DNA of 64,000 nucleotides from QKTW01 sp052161885 (GCA_052161885.1 CP197396.1:4712001-4776000); one strand, 5' to 3'; shown: positions 46,101 through 53,248, counted from the stretch's first letter. Notes: generated by a model not told the origin, from the letters alone. Made by a program: numbers and translations.

Positions 46101-46184
46101 GCCGATGGTGTATATATGCTTAAGATACTGGACCAGAACAAAGTGGTGCTTAAGATTGAAAAACTGATCAAGGCATCGAAATAA
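40104..46184 (+). CDS. Giant T9SS surface protein, beta-helix plus Ig-like repeats (adhesin 2)
   Basis: 2026 residues, a tandem paralogue of adhesin 1. Signal peptide to about residue 25 (ILFALFVVLMSLGVARA). Beta-helix-like part up to about 585, closed by the same GGGTAPDMGADEFDAIP. One AELTAAGL-type domain (here LILASDLVASGLRAGNLSSL) instead of two, one Ig_7-like domain (QCGLGVPTASVSG), a MAM-like part (about 1163-1349, IFTEPFESTSFPLTTF), six Ig/PKD-like repeats plus one partial (about 1403-1941) and a type A sorting domain (1949-2026). It is shorter mainly by loss of one domain pair in the middle. The C-terminal 395 residues are nearly the same as in adhesin 1. A strong terminator follows. 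Confidence 0.93.
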   Translation: MKKTNCTRILFALFVVLMSLGVARAQVSVTATGGTTTATYTTLNAAFTAINGGTHTGAIIIGISANTTETGACVLNSSGAGSASYTSILIRPTADGVSISGPTATGRGLIELNGADKVTINGDNPNTSGINRNLSIINTAAASTTFTSVVRLALSSTVTSADNDTVKNCIITGSSTAYNNSSNTGNDATSGILAAGRASTTSATAAPSAITNAGNAANSIASGQTILNFTVDNNQIMSCGRGIAVIGTATSVCPVLTITNNQIGNATSGAANGVYWKGILAQGFGAGTAIRSNTVYVESYMSTANAIAGIDLGSASATGTGAVIEKNIIGRVRNIGDGNGAVGISLGAGDAITVKNNFIYNLMNAGDYTIGTTRSVQGIRVASGNNHLIYHNSVSLYGTDNGYGGNLITCLSFTGTSTTGCNVRNNIFSNTATTSSTDNIYACVYFDSDPAGSGMGLVMNNNAYYTGAVAGLHVLGQVGEAYGSGAYTAANFIPGATTPATNWRSISDPLAAGNDTASFATTLAAPFTSATNLHIPAGTATQLESGGASTGVTTDIDDQARPGPAGSVNGGGTAPDMGADEFDAIPSRPPAISATASAVNCSAAVSHTITANISTVSGTVTTVVLNYNNGTAGTITMTLTSGTSTNGVWSGTIPAGTAALPVTWSISATNSVPLSTTYIGATYIDVPLSSATAAISGTSICAGSSDTLKATLTGYGSATIGSGNTTLYDDGLTPFGQYFEGQHTQYLILASDLVASGLRAGNLSSLTFNIAYKYSSLPFSGYTIKIAATNATSLAGGTLSPTFTTVYGPTSISTTAGDNIFPFTNLFNWNGTSNLLVDICFQNDPGGTGTFYSDNDEVTATDMPYTCTYGYYDDNSALCGNTGPDYDYTTTLPLMKFNGIRLLTPTAYSWSNGTAVVGTSNPQVVNPTANTTYTGTLTALGCSINTNPVSVTVVALPAAPSATNSSQCGLGVPTASVSGGTGIYKWYSAALGGTLLQRGGSTYATAISTTTTFYVADSSGLCESARTAVTVTVTTPDAVTAKANGVVAPASTCVNTPVNLTATKTGTANSYTYTWTASPVAGSGIPAGGTAGQNIAVTPTAGGTYIYTVTGVDGSCATASTVSITIKAPFSGATITATATSAGICIGKADTLSVTAINTQPQDIFTEPFESTSFPLTTFAVSGGSSSATKNTTYFSQGTSSVLLNTTATSANANLTMSNALDLTGYSAAKLTFSHIAGMEGDATAYDIGYVQYSTNGGTSWTTFPASSYAGSGTLVGTGVSFSALSYANWTSTFSSTTSMPTNSLWQNETINIPAAALTSAQFKIRFRYSTDISNNYYGWLIDNVKISGAPLPSSYSWSNGSTVVGTTNPLSVSPTTTTTYTASLTISGCTTTSNAVTVTVNQLPTATITPGGTASLCAGSSGVVLTANTGTGFTYQWFNGTTQVGTGQTYTATAAGNYTVKVTNSTSCSATSAATVVSVTPLPTATLTAQGPVTFCTGGSVVLKSSTGTGYTYSWSNGTTIPGATDSTYTVTQNGNYTVTVSANGCSATSSAVSVSVLTPPTATITAGGPLTFCQGNGVTLTANSGTGYTYQWYNGTTLLGTTQAWFATASGSYTVVVSNGYCSTTSTARVVTVLATPTATITPAGPTSFCIGGSVILNANTGTGLTYRWFNGATQVGTGSSYTATTSGSYTVRVTNTNGCNTTSSAVVVTVFALPVAVITPLTSTVICQGETATLSAGTGTGLTYQWFNNSVAIAGATNNTLTTGAAGNYTVRITNANGCVATSASVLIEVVQLPGATITYTTPLNFCNGNSVVLSANTGTGFTYQWNHDGTPVAGATNATYTATTAGNYTVDVRNSNGCLSTSAAVTVTVYMLSTPIISRNGAVLSSTGYAAYQWYLNGTAIPGATNASYTVTQNGYYTVEGTDANGCVNMSAIAQWPNLGVGNTAGGKDLKIYPNPTTSILYIDAPVTVDASVSSLDGKELIYQKEAKQVDLGNLADGVYMLKILDQNKVVLKIEKLIKASK

Positions 46185-46238
46185 AAACAGGCTGCGATAA
46201 ATGAAAAAAGCGGGCTCAGAAAATGAGCCCGCTTTTTT
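45000..46238 (+). repeat. Near-identical 3' segment, copy in adhesin 2
   Basis: Partner of 38207-39446 at an offset of 6793 bases, direct orientation. Changes seen near the 3' end: GTATCT versus GCATCA, AGAGTTG versus GGAGCTG, and AGATAG versus GGTAG-type substitutions. The same orientation means recombination between them would delete about 6.8 kb and fuse the two genes. Confidence 0.9.
46204..46238. terminator. Terminator of adhesin 2, possibly shared with the MaoC gene
   Basis: AAAAAAGCGGGCTCA and TGAGCCCGCTTTTTT around a GAAAA-like loop. The adenine run on the left also gives a T-tract on the minus strand, 24 bases after the stop of the MaoC gene. Confidence 0.92.
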
Positions 46239-46261
46239 ATTAGAAAAAATAAAGAGAAAAC

Positions 46262-46675
46262 CTAGCTCCATACATACTGCTTTTTATTCAGCAGCATGGC
46301 TTCACCGGCAATAGTTTTATCTCCTGTAGCCACTTCGTATACGGCGCAGTCATACAGGATGCGGTTCTTTTCAAGGAAGATTTCTTTGACGGTAACTACC
46401 GCTTCATATTCCGTATCTACAAACATCGGCTTCAGCCACTTCATGCTCTGCGTCATATATACATGACCATCAGCATACCAGAGTGCGCCGAATATTTTGG
46501 TAAATACACTCGCTCCCAAAAAGCCGTGAATGATATTGCGGCCGAACATACTGTCCTTGCCTGCCTGGGGATCTATATGCAGCGGGTTCACATCTCCGCT
46601 CACTCTTGCATAAGTATCTACGTCTTCCTGTGTATAGCTGAATTTGTGGCGGAACTCATCTCCTGGTTGTAACAT
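46262..46675 (-). CDS. MaoC-like dehydratase, possible (R)-specific enoyl-CoA hydratase
   Basis: 137 residues, a single hot-dog fold. The hydratase motif is DVNPLHIDPQAGKDSMFGRNIIHG, where Asp and His are the expected catalytic pair. (R)-specific hydratases (PhaJ) of this family turn trans-2-enoyl-CoA into (R)-3-hydroxyacyl-CoA for polyhydroxyalkanoate synthesis. The divergent neighbour resembles the synthase subunit PhaE, which supports, but does not prove, that role. The start ATG (MLQPGDEF) is standard. Confidence 0.85.
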   Translation of the reverse strand: MLQPGDEFRHKFSYTQEDVDTYARVSGDVNPLHIDPQAGKDSMFGRNIIHGFLGASVFTKIFGALWYADGHVYMTQSMKWLKPMFVDTEYEAVVTVKEIFLEKNRILYDCAVYEVATGDKTIAGEAMLLNKKQYVWS

Positions 46676-46971
46676 ATTTTGTCTTTTAGTTTTTGAGAAT
46701 TTAAAAAAGGAAAATTTCTAATGGAAGATAAAGAAAAGAAAATTCAGATACTATGTATCGGTCATTTGCTTTTTTTTGAAAACAGAGCGGTGCAATTTAA
46801 TCACGTCTTTACACAGCCGTAATATTCAGGAAATACAGATGCCTTTATTTTGATATGCCCGTATGCCGGAAAATGCTTCAGCTTTTTTGTGCTGAAAAAA
46901 CAACGCATATATCTGTGAAGCAGCAGGTTGTAATTTTTTCAAAAATTTATTTTTTCGTAATAAAACATCCG

Positions 46972-46979
46972 TATCTTTG
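46972..46979 (+). promoter_or_regulatory. -7 promoter box of the PhaE-like gene
   Basis: TATCTTTG matches TAnnTTTG exactly. A T-rich element (TTTTTCG at 46951) sits about 22 bases upstream at the -33 position. The start codon is 70 bases downstream. The 373-base divergent gap (46676-47048) contains no other clear element. Confidence 0.7.
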
Positions 46980-47048
46980 CGGCGCCAAAAGCATGTATAT
47001 CTACGGGTATACGTTTTTAAAAAAAACCTTTCATAAAAAACAAACACA

Positions 47049-48548
47049 ATGGCTAACCAGGACAGCAAAAACTTTGTAGAAAACATAGTGAATGCTCAGA
47101 AGCAAATGGTAGACACGATGGTGGAAAACACCTCCAAATTTACCAACGGAAATACCCTGATTGCAGACACCATGCAGAAGGGCAGCGAGTGGTATAAGAA
47201 TTGGTTGGATAATCAGACAAACACTTTTTCCAAAACTGCAGAGCAGGCAGGTAATGCTACTGAAACTGTAAAGGAAAATACTACTAAAATGAACGAGTTC
47301 TACCAGAACTGGTTCAATACTCAGATGGGCTGGGCTAAACAAATGTGGGAAATGAACCAGAACTTTGTAAAGCAGGCACAGCAGACTACAGATACTAATC
47401 CGATGAACCAGTGGTCTAATATGATGAGCAACTGGAATAATAACTGGAGCAACTGGATGAACGGTATGAATACAATGAATGCCGGCAACAACTGGATGAA
47501 CCAGATGCAGCAGATGAACCCTTTTAACATGGATGCATGGAAAAAAGGTTCTGAAAATACTACTTCTGTATTCAACCAGTGGCATGAGCTGATGAACAAC
47601 AGCTTCGGCGAATGGCATAAAAACATCCAGAACGGAACCGCACAGGATGCTTACCGCAATATGGTAAACGTTCAGGAAGGTTTCACACGTTTCTATGAAA
47701 TGTGGGCACCTATGTGGAAGTCCATCCAGGAGAAAACATTTAACTCAGACCTGTACAAACAGTGGATGAACCCTGTACAGTACAAAGACCTGATGGATAA
47801 ATTCTTCGGTTTTATGCCGGAAAACAGCCGTCAGTACCTGCAGAACTTCACAACAATGATGCAGGACAACATGAAACAGGCCGGCGGTATGGGCATGAAT
47901 GGTTTCCAGCAGATGCGCAATATGTTTGGTGCTATGCCTGGCATGAACGGTACAGATTTCTTTACCAACATGCTGAACGGTTATAACAACTGGTACCAGA
48001 TGGCAAACAATTCTATTTCTCCGATCGTACGCATGATGACGCCTAACCAGCAGACAAAATCGCTGATCGAATGGAATGATATTGCTAACCGCATGATGGT
48101 GTACAACATCAAGAACGCAGAACTGCAGTTCATGATCTATACACAGGGTACTAAAGTAATGGATCAGCTGGCTGAAAACATCATCAGCAAAATCCAGAAC
48201 GGCGAAGAAGTTACCAGCGTTATGGCAATGTACCAGGAATGGCTGAACCTCTCCGACAAAGTATACGTAAGCCTGTTTGAAAGCGATACATACAGCCAGC
48301 TGATGGCAGAAGTAAGCGCATTGCAGCTGCGTCTGCGTAAAGACATGGAGCACCAGATGGAAAAAATGATGACAGGACTTCCGGTTGCTACCCGTAGCGA
48401 AATGGACGAAATGTATAAAACCATTTACGATCTGAAGAAACAGGTTCGTCAGCTGGAAAAAATGCTGGAACTGAACACTGAAGATGAAACAGAAGCAACT
48501 ACTGCCGCTAAAGAAGAAACTAAAGCTAAAGGCGGTAAAAAAGCATAA
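47049..48548 (+). CDS. PhaE-like subunit of class III polyhydroxyalkanoate synthase
   Basis: 499 residues, longer than typical PhaE proteins of about 350. The C-terminal part carries the PhaE pattern GLPVATRSEMDEMYKTIYDLKKQVRQLEKML, followed by an acidic then Lys-rich tail as in phasins. Residues about 118-162 are extremely rich in Asn, Trp and Met (NQWSNMMSNWNNNWSNWMNGM in outline), probably a helical or granule-binding part. The N-terminal 60 residues resemble a phasin helix. PhaE activates PhaC at the polymer granule; no PhaC gene is present in this window. Terminated by a strong hairpin. Confidence 0.8.
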   Translation: MANQDSKNFVENIVNAQKQMVDTMVENTSKFTNGNTLIADTMQKGSEWYKNWLDNQTNTFSKTAEQAGNATETVKENTTKMNEFYQNWFNTQMGWAKQMWEMNQNFVKQAQQTTDTNPMNQWSNMMSNWNNNWSNWMNGMNTMNAGNNWMNQMQQMNPFNMDAWKKGSENTTSVFNQWHELMNNSFGEWHKNIQNGTAQDAYRNMVNVQEGFTRFYEMWAPMWKSIQEKTFNSDLYKQWMNPVQYKDLMDKFFGFMPENSRQYLQNFTTMMQDNMKQAGGMGMNGFQQMRNMFGAMPGMNGTDFFTNMLNGYNNWYQMANNSISPIVRMMTPNQQTKSLIEWNDIANRMMVYNIKNAELQFMIYTQGTKVMDQLAENIISKIQNGEEVTSVMAMYQEWLNLSDKVYVSLFESDTYSQLMAEVSALQLRLRKDMEHQMEKMMTGLPVATRSEMDEMYKTIYDLKKQVRQLEKMLELNTEDETEATTAAKEETKAKGGKKA

Positions 48549-48574
48549 TTAATTTTTCGTGTGAATAATTTTTG

Positions 48575-48606
48575 AAAAAGCCGGAGCATCTGCTCCGGCT
48601 TTTTTA
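48575..48606. terminator. Bidirectional terminator between PhaE-like gene and prmC
   Basis: AAAAAGCCGGAGCA and TGCTCCGGCTTTTT form a near-perfect stem with a two-base loop and runs of A and T on either side. It lies 26 bases after one stop and 28 bases before the other. Confidence 0.94.
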
Positions 48607-48634
48607 TTTCACAGGTGTTTCCTGCATTGTTTAT

Positions 48635-49501
48635 TTAAACAAAATTTGCTCTGGTTGCTTTCAGCATACGCACATTACCATGCATGTCATTAAATAAAGC
48701 AACAGCCTCATAGCCTTTGTCTGCAAACATCTCAGCCGTTTGTTTTGCATGATCGGCATGCAGTTCGCAATATATAGTTCCGTTTTCTTTAAGATGGGAT
48801 AGCCCGAAATCTGCAATGGCTTTATAAAACAGCAATGGTTCCTCATCCGGTACAAATAAGGCAAGTGAAGGTTCGTGATCTTTCACATTGGTATGCATAT
48901 CTGATTTGTAAGCGTTCGGGATATATGGCGGATTGGAAACAACAATGTCAAAAGAAGAGAGGGCTGCACGTTTTGTTTCGTCCAGGAAATCAAGCTGCAG
49001 GAACTGAATGGCTGCATTATATCTTGCGGCATTGTTCTGTGCTACGGAAAGTGCATCTGCACTTACGTCAATTGCGCTTACATCTGCAGTGGGTATTGAC
49101 AGCTTCAGTGATACAGGAATGCATCCGCTGCCGGTGCCTATATCAATAACAGAAATGTTTTCCCGTTCTGCATTATCTGTGATGATCATGTCTACGAGTT
49201 CCTCTGTTTCAGGTCGTGGGATCAGTACATTTTTGTTCACGGTAAGCTCCCGGCCCATAAACCAGGCAGTTCCGGTTACATACTGAAGCGGAACACCGGC
49301 AGCCAGTTGCTGCAGCCCGGCCTGTAATTGCTGTTCCTGCGCTGTGTCAAGTGGGTGGTCCTTTTGTACCAACCGCTGCAGCTTGTCAAGCCCGGTGATG
49401 TGAAACAGCAGTTCGTGTGCAATAGTGGCGGCTTCCTGTGCATCGTAGAGCGGCTGCAGTTGTTGTTTCACTGTATAAAAAGCATCATTATAAGTGGGCA
49501 T
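48635..49501 (-). CDS. prmC: Peptide chain release factor N5-glutamine methyltransferase
   Basis: 288 residues from the ATG at 49501 (MPTYNDAFYTVKQQL). An upstream ATG would add 34 residues, but those residues come from the simple repeat beside the gene (ISHLNSTSHISHP) and are not conserved, so the shorter start is chosen. The SAM-binding IDIGTGSGCIPVSL and the substrate-binding VVSNPPYIP motif identify PrmC, which methylates the Gln of the GGQ loop of release factors 1 and 2. The HELLFHITGLDKLQRL N-terminal helix pair fits the family. Confidence 0.94.
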   Translation of the reverse strand: MPTYNDAFYTVKQQLQPLYDAQEAATIAHELLFHITGLDKLQRLVQKDHPLDTAQEQQLQAGLQQLAAGVPLQYVTGTAWFMGRELTVNKNVLIPRPETEELVDMIITDNAERENISVIDIGTGSGCIPVSLKLSIPTADVSAIDVSADALSVAQNNAARYNAAIQFLQLDFLDETKRAALSSFDIVVSNPPYIPNAYKSDMHTNVKDHEPSLALFVPDEEPLLFYKAIADFGLSHLKENGTIYCELHADHAKQTAEMFADKGYEAVALFNDMHGNVRMLKATRANFV

Positions 49502-49522
49502 TTTGTAAAGATAGGGAATGGG

Positions 49523-49636
49523 GGGATGTGAGATATGAGATGTCGAATTTAGATGTGAGATATGAGACGTGAGATATGGGATGTGGTATCCGGATTTTGG
49601 CATTTGATATTTGGCCTTTGGATTTTGGTGTTTGGG
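49523..49636. repeat. Simple degenerate repeat between prmC and ribD
   Basis: Two neighbouring arrays: GATGTGAGATATGA-like units (about 49525-49587), then TTTGGxxTTTGG-like units (about 49593-49635). These low-complexity blocks recur between genes in many Bacteroidota genomes as far as I know; their role is unknown. They lie just upstream of prmC. Confidence 0.7.
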
Positions 49637-49735
49637 ATCAGGTTACCCGGGGAATGAGGATAGCTGCAATGGCGTACAAGAGTGCGACGCAACGAAGCTC
49701 AAAAGAGTGCATCGGCCGGAAACATAAAGTTTAAG

Positions 49736-49743
49736 TAATTTCG
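49736..49743 (+). promoter_or_regulatory. Candidate -7 box of ribD
   Basis: TAATTTCG is one mismatch from TAnnTTTG and lies 12 bases before the GTG start, the same offset as for pcm. No good -33 box was found. If used, the transcript would be leaderless. Confidence 0.4.
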
Positions 49744-49747
49744 CGCG

Positions 49748-50818
49748 GTGAACCACACTCCTTATATACAACGCTGCCTGGAACTTGCTGCCCGCGGGAA
49801 ATCGCATGTTGCGCCTAATCCTATGGTTGGCGCCGTACTGGTGCATAACGGCCGCATTATAGGCGAGGGCTGGCATCGTGTATACGGGCAGGCGCATGCA
49901 GAGGTAAATTGTTTTGAGGATGTAACGCCGGCAGATAAACATCTTATTCCTGAAAGCACTATGTACGTGAGCCTGGAGCCTTGTGCGCATTATGGCAAAA
50001 CACCGCCTTGCGCATTACGCATTGTGCAGGAGCGGGTAAAAGAAGTGATTATCTGCAATGTAGATCCGTTTGAAAAAGTGGGCGGAAAGGGACTTGAGAT
50101 ACTGCACAGTAACGGCATCCGCACAGAAACAAATATCCTGCGCGAGCATGGTTTGTGGTTCAACCGGAGGTTTTTCTGCTTTCATGAACAGAAACGTCCG
50201 TACATCATATTGAAATGGGCGCAAAGTGCAGATGGCTTTATGGCACCGGCAGATAAAAGCCGCACCCAGCTCAGCAATGCGCATAGCAGGCAACTGCTGC
50301 ACAAATGGCGCACAGAAGAATCGGCCATTATGGTTGGTTACAACACCGCATTGCACGATGATCCCGAGCTGACAGCCCGCTACTGGGAAGGCCCGCAGCC
50401 ATTGCGCATTGTGCTGGATAAACAACTGCAATTACCCGCAACGGCAAAGCTGAGAAACACGGCAGCAAAAACATGGGTGATCAATGCAGTAAAAGAAACG
50501 GAAGAGGATAACGTACATTTTATAAGATTCGATTTTGAGCAGGATATATTGCCGCAACTGATGCAGCGTCTTCATGCAGCCGGAAAGTTATCATTGATAG
50601 TGGAAGGCGGAGCTGCATTGCTCAACAGCTTTATTAAAGCCGGACTGTGGGATGAAGCGCGTATCTTTCACACCGCACCTGTGCTTGGCGATGGTATTTC
50701 TGCGCCGAAGTTGTATCATGCAGATGCGGCTTTCAGCACCACGCTTGCAGGGGATGAATTGCAGGTATTAATCAACCTGCAGAGCAAATATGCCTATGTT
50801 CCGGGTATGGAACTATAA
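49748..50818 (+). CDS. ribD: Bifunctional diaminohydroxyphosphoribosylaminopyrimidine deaminase / 5-amino-6-(5-phosphoribosylamino)uracil reductase
   Basis: 356 residues. Deaminase domain (1-145): YIQRCLELAARGKSHVAPNPMVGAVLV, zinc ligands in HAEVNC and LEPCAHYGKTPPC. Reductase domain (about 150-356): PYIILKWAQSADGFMA and the VEGGAALLNSFIKAGLWDE motif. It performs two steps of riboflavin synthesis from the GTP-derived pyrimidine. Start GTG is fixed by the family alignment (MNHTPYIQRCLELA). The EamA gene begins 9 bases after the stop, so they may be co-transcribed. Confidence 0.95.
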   Translation: MNHTPYIQRCLELAARGKSHVAPNPMVGAVLVHNGRIIGEGWHRVYGQAHAEVNCFEDVTPADKHLIPESTMYVSLEPCAHYGKTPPCALRIVQERVKEVIICNVDPFEKVGGKGLEILHSNGIRTETNILREHGLWFNRRFFCFHEQKRPYIILKWAQSADGFMAPADKSRTQLSNAHSRQLLHKWRTEESAIMVGYNTALHDDPELTARYWEGPQPLRIVLDKQLQLPATAKLRNTAAKTWVINAVKETEEDNVHFIRFDFEQDILPQLMQRLHAAGKLSLIVEGGAALLNSFIKAGLWDEARIFHTAPVLGDGISAPKLYHADAAFSTTLAGDELQVLINLQSKYAYVPGMEL

Positions 50819-50827
50819 ATCTTCAAA

Positions 50828-51691
50828 ATGATCTTTTTACTACTTACAATTTTACTCAATACAGTATTGTCAGCTATCATGAAGCTTTTTCCACGCTTCG
50901 GGCTGAATGCGCTGCAGGTTATTGTGACCAACTACTGGGTATGTGTGATCACCGGCAGCCTTTTCCTGGGTCATTTTCCTATAAATGCTTCCAGCCTGCA
51001 CCAACCGTGGACGCCCTGGGCATTGCTGATGGGCATTGGGTTTATCTGCATTTTTAACCTGCTGGCTTATTCTACCAAAAAAGACGGTATCACCACTACA
51101 ACAGTCGCTAATAAACTATCGCTTGTCATACCGGTACTGTTCTCTATCTGGCTGTATCACGAGCATGCCTCCTGGCTGCGCTGGACGGGTATTGTGCTGG
51201 CATTTCCCGCTGTATACCTTACCACCCGGGTAAAAGAAGAGCATAAGGAAAACCCTTCGCTGCTATGGCCTGTGCTGCTTTTTATCGGCAGCGGCCTGCT
51301 GGATACACTGGTGAAATATGTGGAACAAGGCTATCTGCCTACGTCCGATGTACAGGCGGCATTTACAATTCATTTATTTGGCGTAGCTGCTGTGGCTGGT
51401 ACACTGCTGGTATCGTATCTTATACTTACCGGAAAGCAAACATTTGCCTGGAAAAATGTGCTGGGCGGCATTGTGCTCGGTGTGCCCAATTATTTTTCTA
51501 TCTACTTCCTCATACGCATGCTCAACAGCAACTTCATTGCGAGTTCGGCCGCTATACCGGTAAATAACATCGGTATTGTAGTCGCATCAACACTGATGGC
51601 TATTATATTTTTCCGGGAGCATGTAACCGGTATACGCATAGCGGGACTGGTGCTTTCATTATTATCCATTATTCTTATTGCCTTTTCATAA
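50828..51691 (+). CDS. EamA/DMT family transporter
   Basis: 287 residues with about ten membrane helices, the normal layout of drug/metabolite transporters built from two EamA repeats. Each half ends with a conserved helix: PALLFSIWLYHEHASWLRWTGIVLAF-type at about 95-120 and STLMAIIFFREHVTGIRIAGLVLSLL near the C-terminus. The substrate is unknown; possible co-transcription with ribD suggests a flavin or metabolite exporter, but this is only context. The next gene starts one base after its stop. Confidence 0.88.
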   Translation: MIFLLLTILLNTVLSAIMKLFPRFGLNALQVIVTNYWVCVITGSLFLGHFPINASSLHQPWTPWALLMGIGFICIFNLLAYSTKKDGITTTTVANKLSLVIPVLFSIWLYHEHASWLRWTGIVLAFPAVYLTTRVKEEHKENPSLLWPVLLFIGSGLLDTLVKYVEQGYLPTSDVQAAFTIHLFGVAAVAGTLLVSYLILTGKQTFAWKNVLGGIVLGVPNYFSIYFLIRMLNSNFIASSAAIPVNNIGIVVASTLMAIIFFREHVTGIRIAGLVLSLLSIILIAFS

Positions 51692-51692
51692 T

Positions 51693-52310
51693 ATGCAGGA
51701 TACAAATAAATACAGGACACTCGCCGCCAATACTACCGCAGAATTCAAGGACCGTGGCAGCAGGTTTCTGGCCTATGCGTATCCGGTGTCCGGCACGCAG
51801 GATGTGAAGGACAAATTGCAGGTGCTGAAGAAAGAGCATCCCAAAGCCGTGCATCATTGTTTTGCATTCCGCATAGGTACGGATGGAAAACTATTCCGTG
51901 CCAATGATGACGGAGAGCCCTCGGGCAGCGCCGGCAGGCCTATACTGGGGCAAATAGACAGTGCAGGCATTACCAATGTGTTGGTTGTGGTGGTGCGATA
52001 TTTCGGAGGTACGCTACTCGGTGTGCCGGGATTGATCAATGCTTATAAAACGGTAACCGCAGATGCACTGAAAGATGCGCCGGTTACGGAAAAATGGATA
52101 GAAGATAAAGTAGAGGTGTCTTTTGATTACCCTACCATGAGCGAGGTGATGTACCTGCTGCGCCAGAGCGAAGCCACTATCTATGTACAGGACCTGCAGC
52201 TCTTCTGCCGGGTAGAAGCAGGCATTCCGCGTGTACATACCGCCGCATATGTGCAAAGACTTTCGGAAATTCGTGGTGTAACGGTAAAGCCGTTAAAGGA
52301 GGAAGCATAA
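51693..52310 (+). CDS. YigZ/IMPACT family protein
   Basis: 205 residues from ATG 51693 (MQDTNKYRTLA); an upstream TTG would overlap the EamA stop and is not needed. The IMPACT N-terminal domain is clear: FKDRGSRFLAYAYPVSG, then AVHHCFAFRIG, then DGEPSGSAGRPIL and VVRYFGGTLLGVPGL. The C-terminal domain (about 135-205) is the YigZ-type EF-G-like part. The role is unknown; links to translation control are suggested in eukaryotes. One base separates it from the EamA gene, and it is followed at once by queG. Confidence 0.92.
   Translation: MQDTNKYRTLAANTTAEFKDRGSRFLAYAYPVSGTQDVKDKLQVLKKEHPKAVHHCFAFRIGTDGKLFRANDDGEPSGSAGRPILGQIDSAGITNVLVVVVRYFGGTLLGVPGLINAYKTVTADALKDAPVTEKWIEDKVEVSFDYPTMSEVMYLLRQSEATIYVQDLQLFCRVEAGIPRVHTAAYVQRLSEIRGVTVKPLKEEA
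52295..52302 (+). promoter_or_regulatory. Strong Shine-Dalgarno site of queG
   Basis: AAAGGAGG lies within the last codons of the YigZ gene, 10 bases before the TTG of queG. Such a complete site is unusual in Bacteroidota and supports the TTG start. Confidence 0.75.
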
Positions 52311-52312
52311 TC

Positions 52313-53248
52313 TTGCCGGCAGCACAACAACATACTATTCTTATAAAGGAAGAAGCAAAGCGGCTGGGCTTTGAAAGCTGCGGCATTGCTGCGGCGGTGC
52401 AGCTCGACGATGATGCCCGGAGGTTGGAAAACTGGCTGAATAAGGGTTTTCATGGCAAGATGCAGTATATGGAGAATCATTTTGACCTGCGTATAGATCC
52501 ACGTAAACTTGTGCCCGGTGCGCGTTCTGTTATTACTTTAATGCTTAATTATTTCCCTTCGGAAAAGCAGGAAGCGCAGGCGCCGAAGATAGCCCGGTAT
52601 GCCTGGGGCATCGATTATCATTATGTGATCCGGGAGAAGCTGAATGCGTTGCTTGATTTTATAAAAGTCAATATCGGAGCCGTTGAGGGCCGCGGCTTTG
52701 TAGACAGTGCACCGGTGCTGGAACGGAGCTGGGCGGTGCGCTCAGGCCTCGGTTGGGTAGGGAAGAACGGTAACCTGCTCAGCAAAAAAAGCGGCTCATT
52801 TTTCTTCCTCGCCACACTTATTACCGATCTCGATCTGCAGCCCGATCCACCTTTTGCTACAGATCATTGCGGGAGCTGTACGCGTTGCCTTGATGCATGC
52901 CCTACAGAGGCAATTGTTGCCCCGTCGCTGGTAGATGGCAGTAAATGTATTTCCTATCTTACCATTGAGCTGAAAGATGCCTTGATGCCTGAAGCGTTCA
53001 ACGGTAAAATGAGCGGCTGGATGTTTGGCTGTGATGTATGCCAGGAGGTTTGTCCCTGGAACCGTTTCTCCAGGCCCAATGCAGAGCCTGCTTTTACTCC
53101 CGTGCCTGAAATACTGAATCTTTCCCTGCAGCAATGGGAAGAATTGGGTGAAGAGGCTTTCCGTAAAATATTTAAGAATTCCCCGCTCAAACGCAGCAAA
53201 TGGCCAGGCATAATGCGGAACATCAAAGCCTTAAAAAGTGAGATTTAA
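52313..53248 (+). CDS. queG: Epoxyqueuosine reductase
   Basis: 311 residues. N-terminal DUF1730-type part (AKRLGFESCGIA, RKLVPGARSVITLMLNYFP), then two 4Fe-4S ferredoxin-type clusters: CGSCTRCLDACPTEAI and CDVCQEVCPWN. It performs the last step of queuosine tRNA modification, reducing epoxyqueuosine. The C-terminal HEAT-like part of longer QueG proteins is missing, as is normal in the short type. The start is TTG behind a strong Shine-Dalgarno site; the next in-frame ATG is inside the conserved domain. It ends the run ribD-eamA-yigZ-queG. Confidence 0.94.
   Translation: MPAAQQHTILIKEEAKRLGFESCGIAAAVQLDDDARRLENWLNKGFHGKMQYMENHFDLRIDPRKLVPGARSVITLMLNYFPSEKQEAQAPKIARYAWGIDYHYVIREKLNALLDFIKVNIGAVEGRGFVDSAPVLERSWAVRSGLGWVGKNGNLLSKKSGSFFFLATLITDLDLQPDPPFATDHCGSCTRCLDACPTEAIVAPSLVDGSKCISYLTIELKDALMPEAFNGKMSGWMFGCDVCQEVCPWNRFSRPNAEPAFTPVPEILNLSLQQWEELGEEAFRKIFKNSPLKRSKWPGIMRNIKALKSEI

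Noticed and set aside
47031..47618. Minus-strand frame (195 codons) over the PhaE-like gene
   Set aside because: His/Ile-rich shadow created by the Met, Asn and Trp codons of the real gene.
49502..49603. N-terminal extension of PrmC
   Set aside because: The 34 extra residues come from the simple repeat beside the gene and are not part of the PrmC fold; the ATG at 49501 fits the family.
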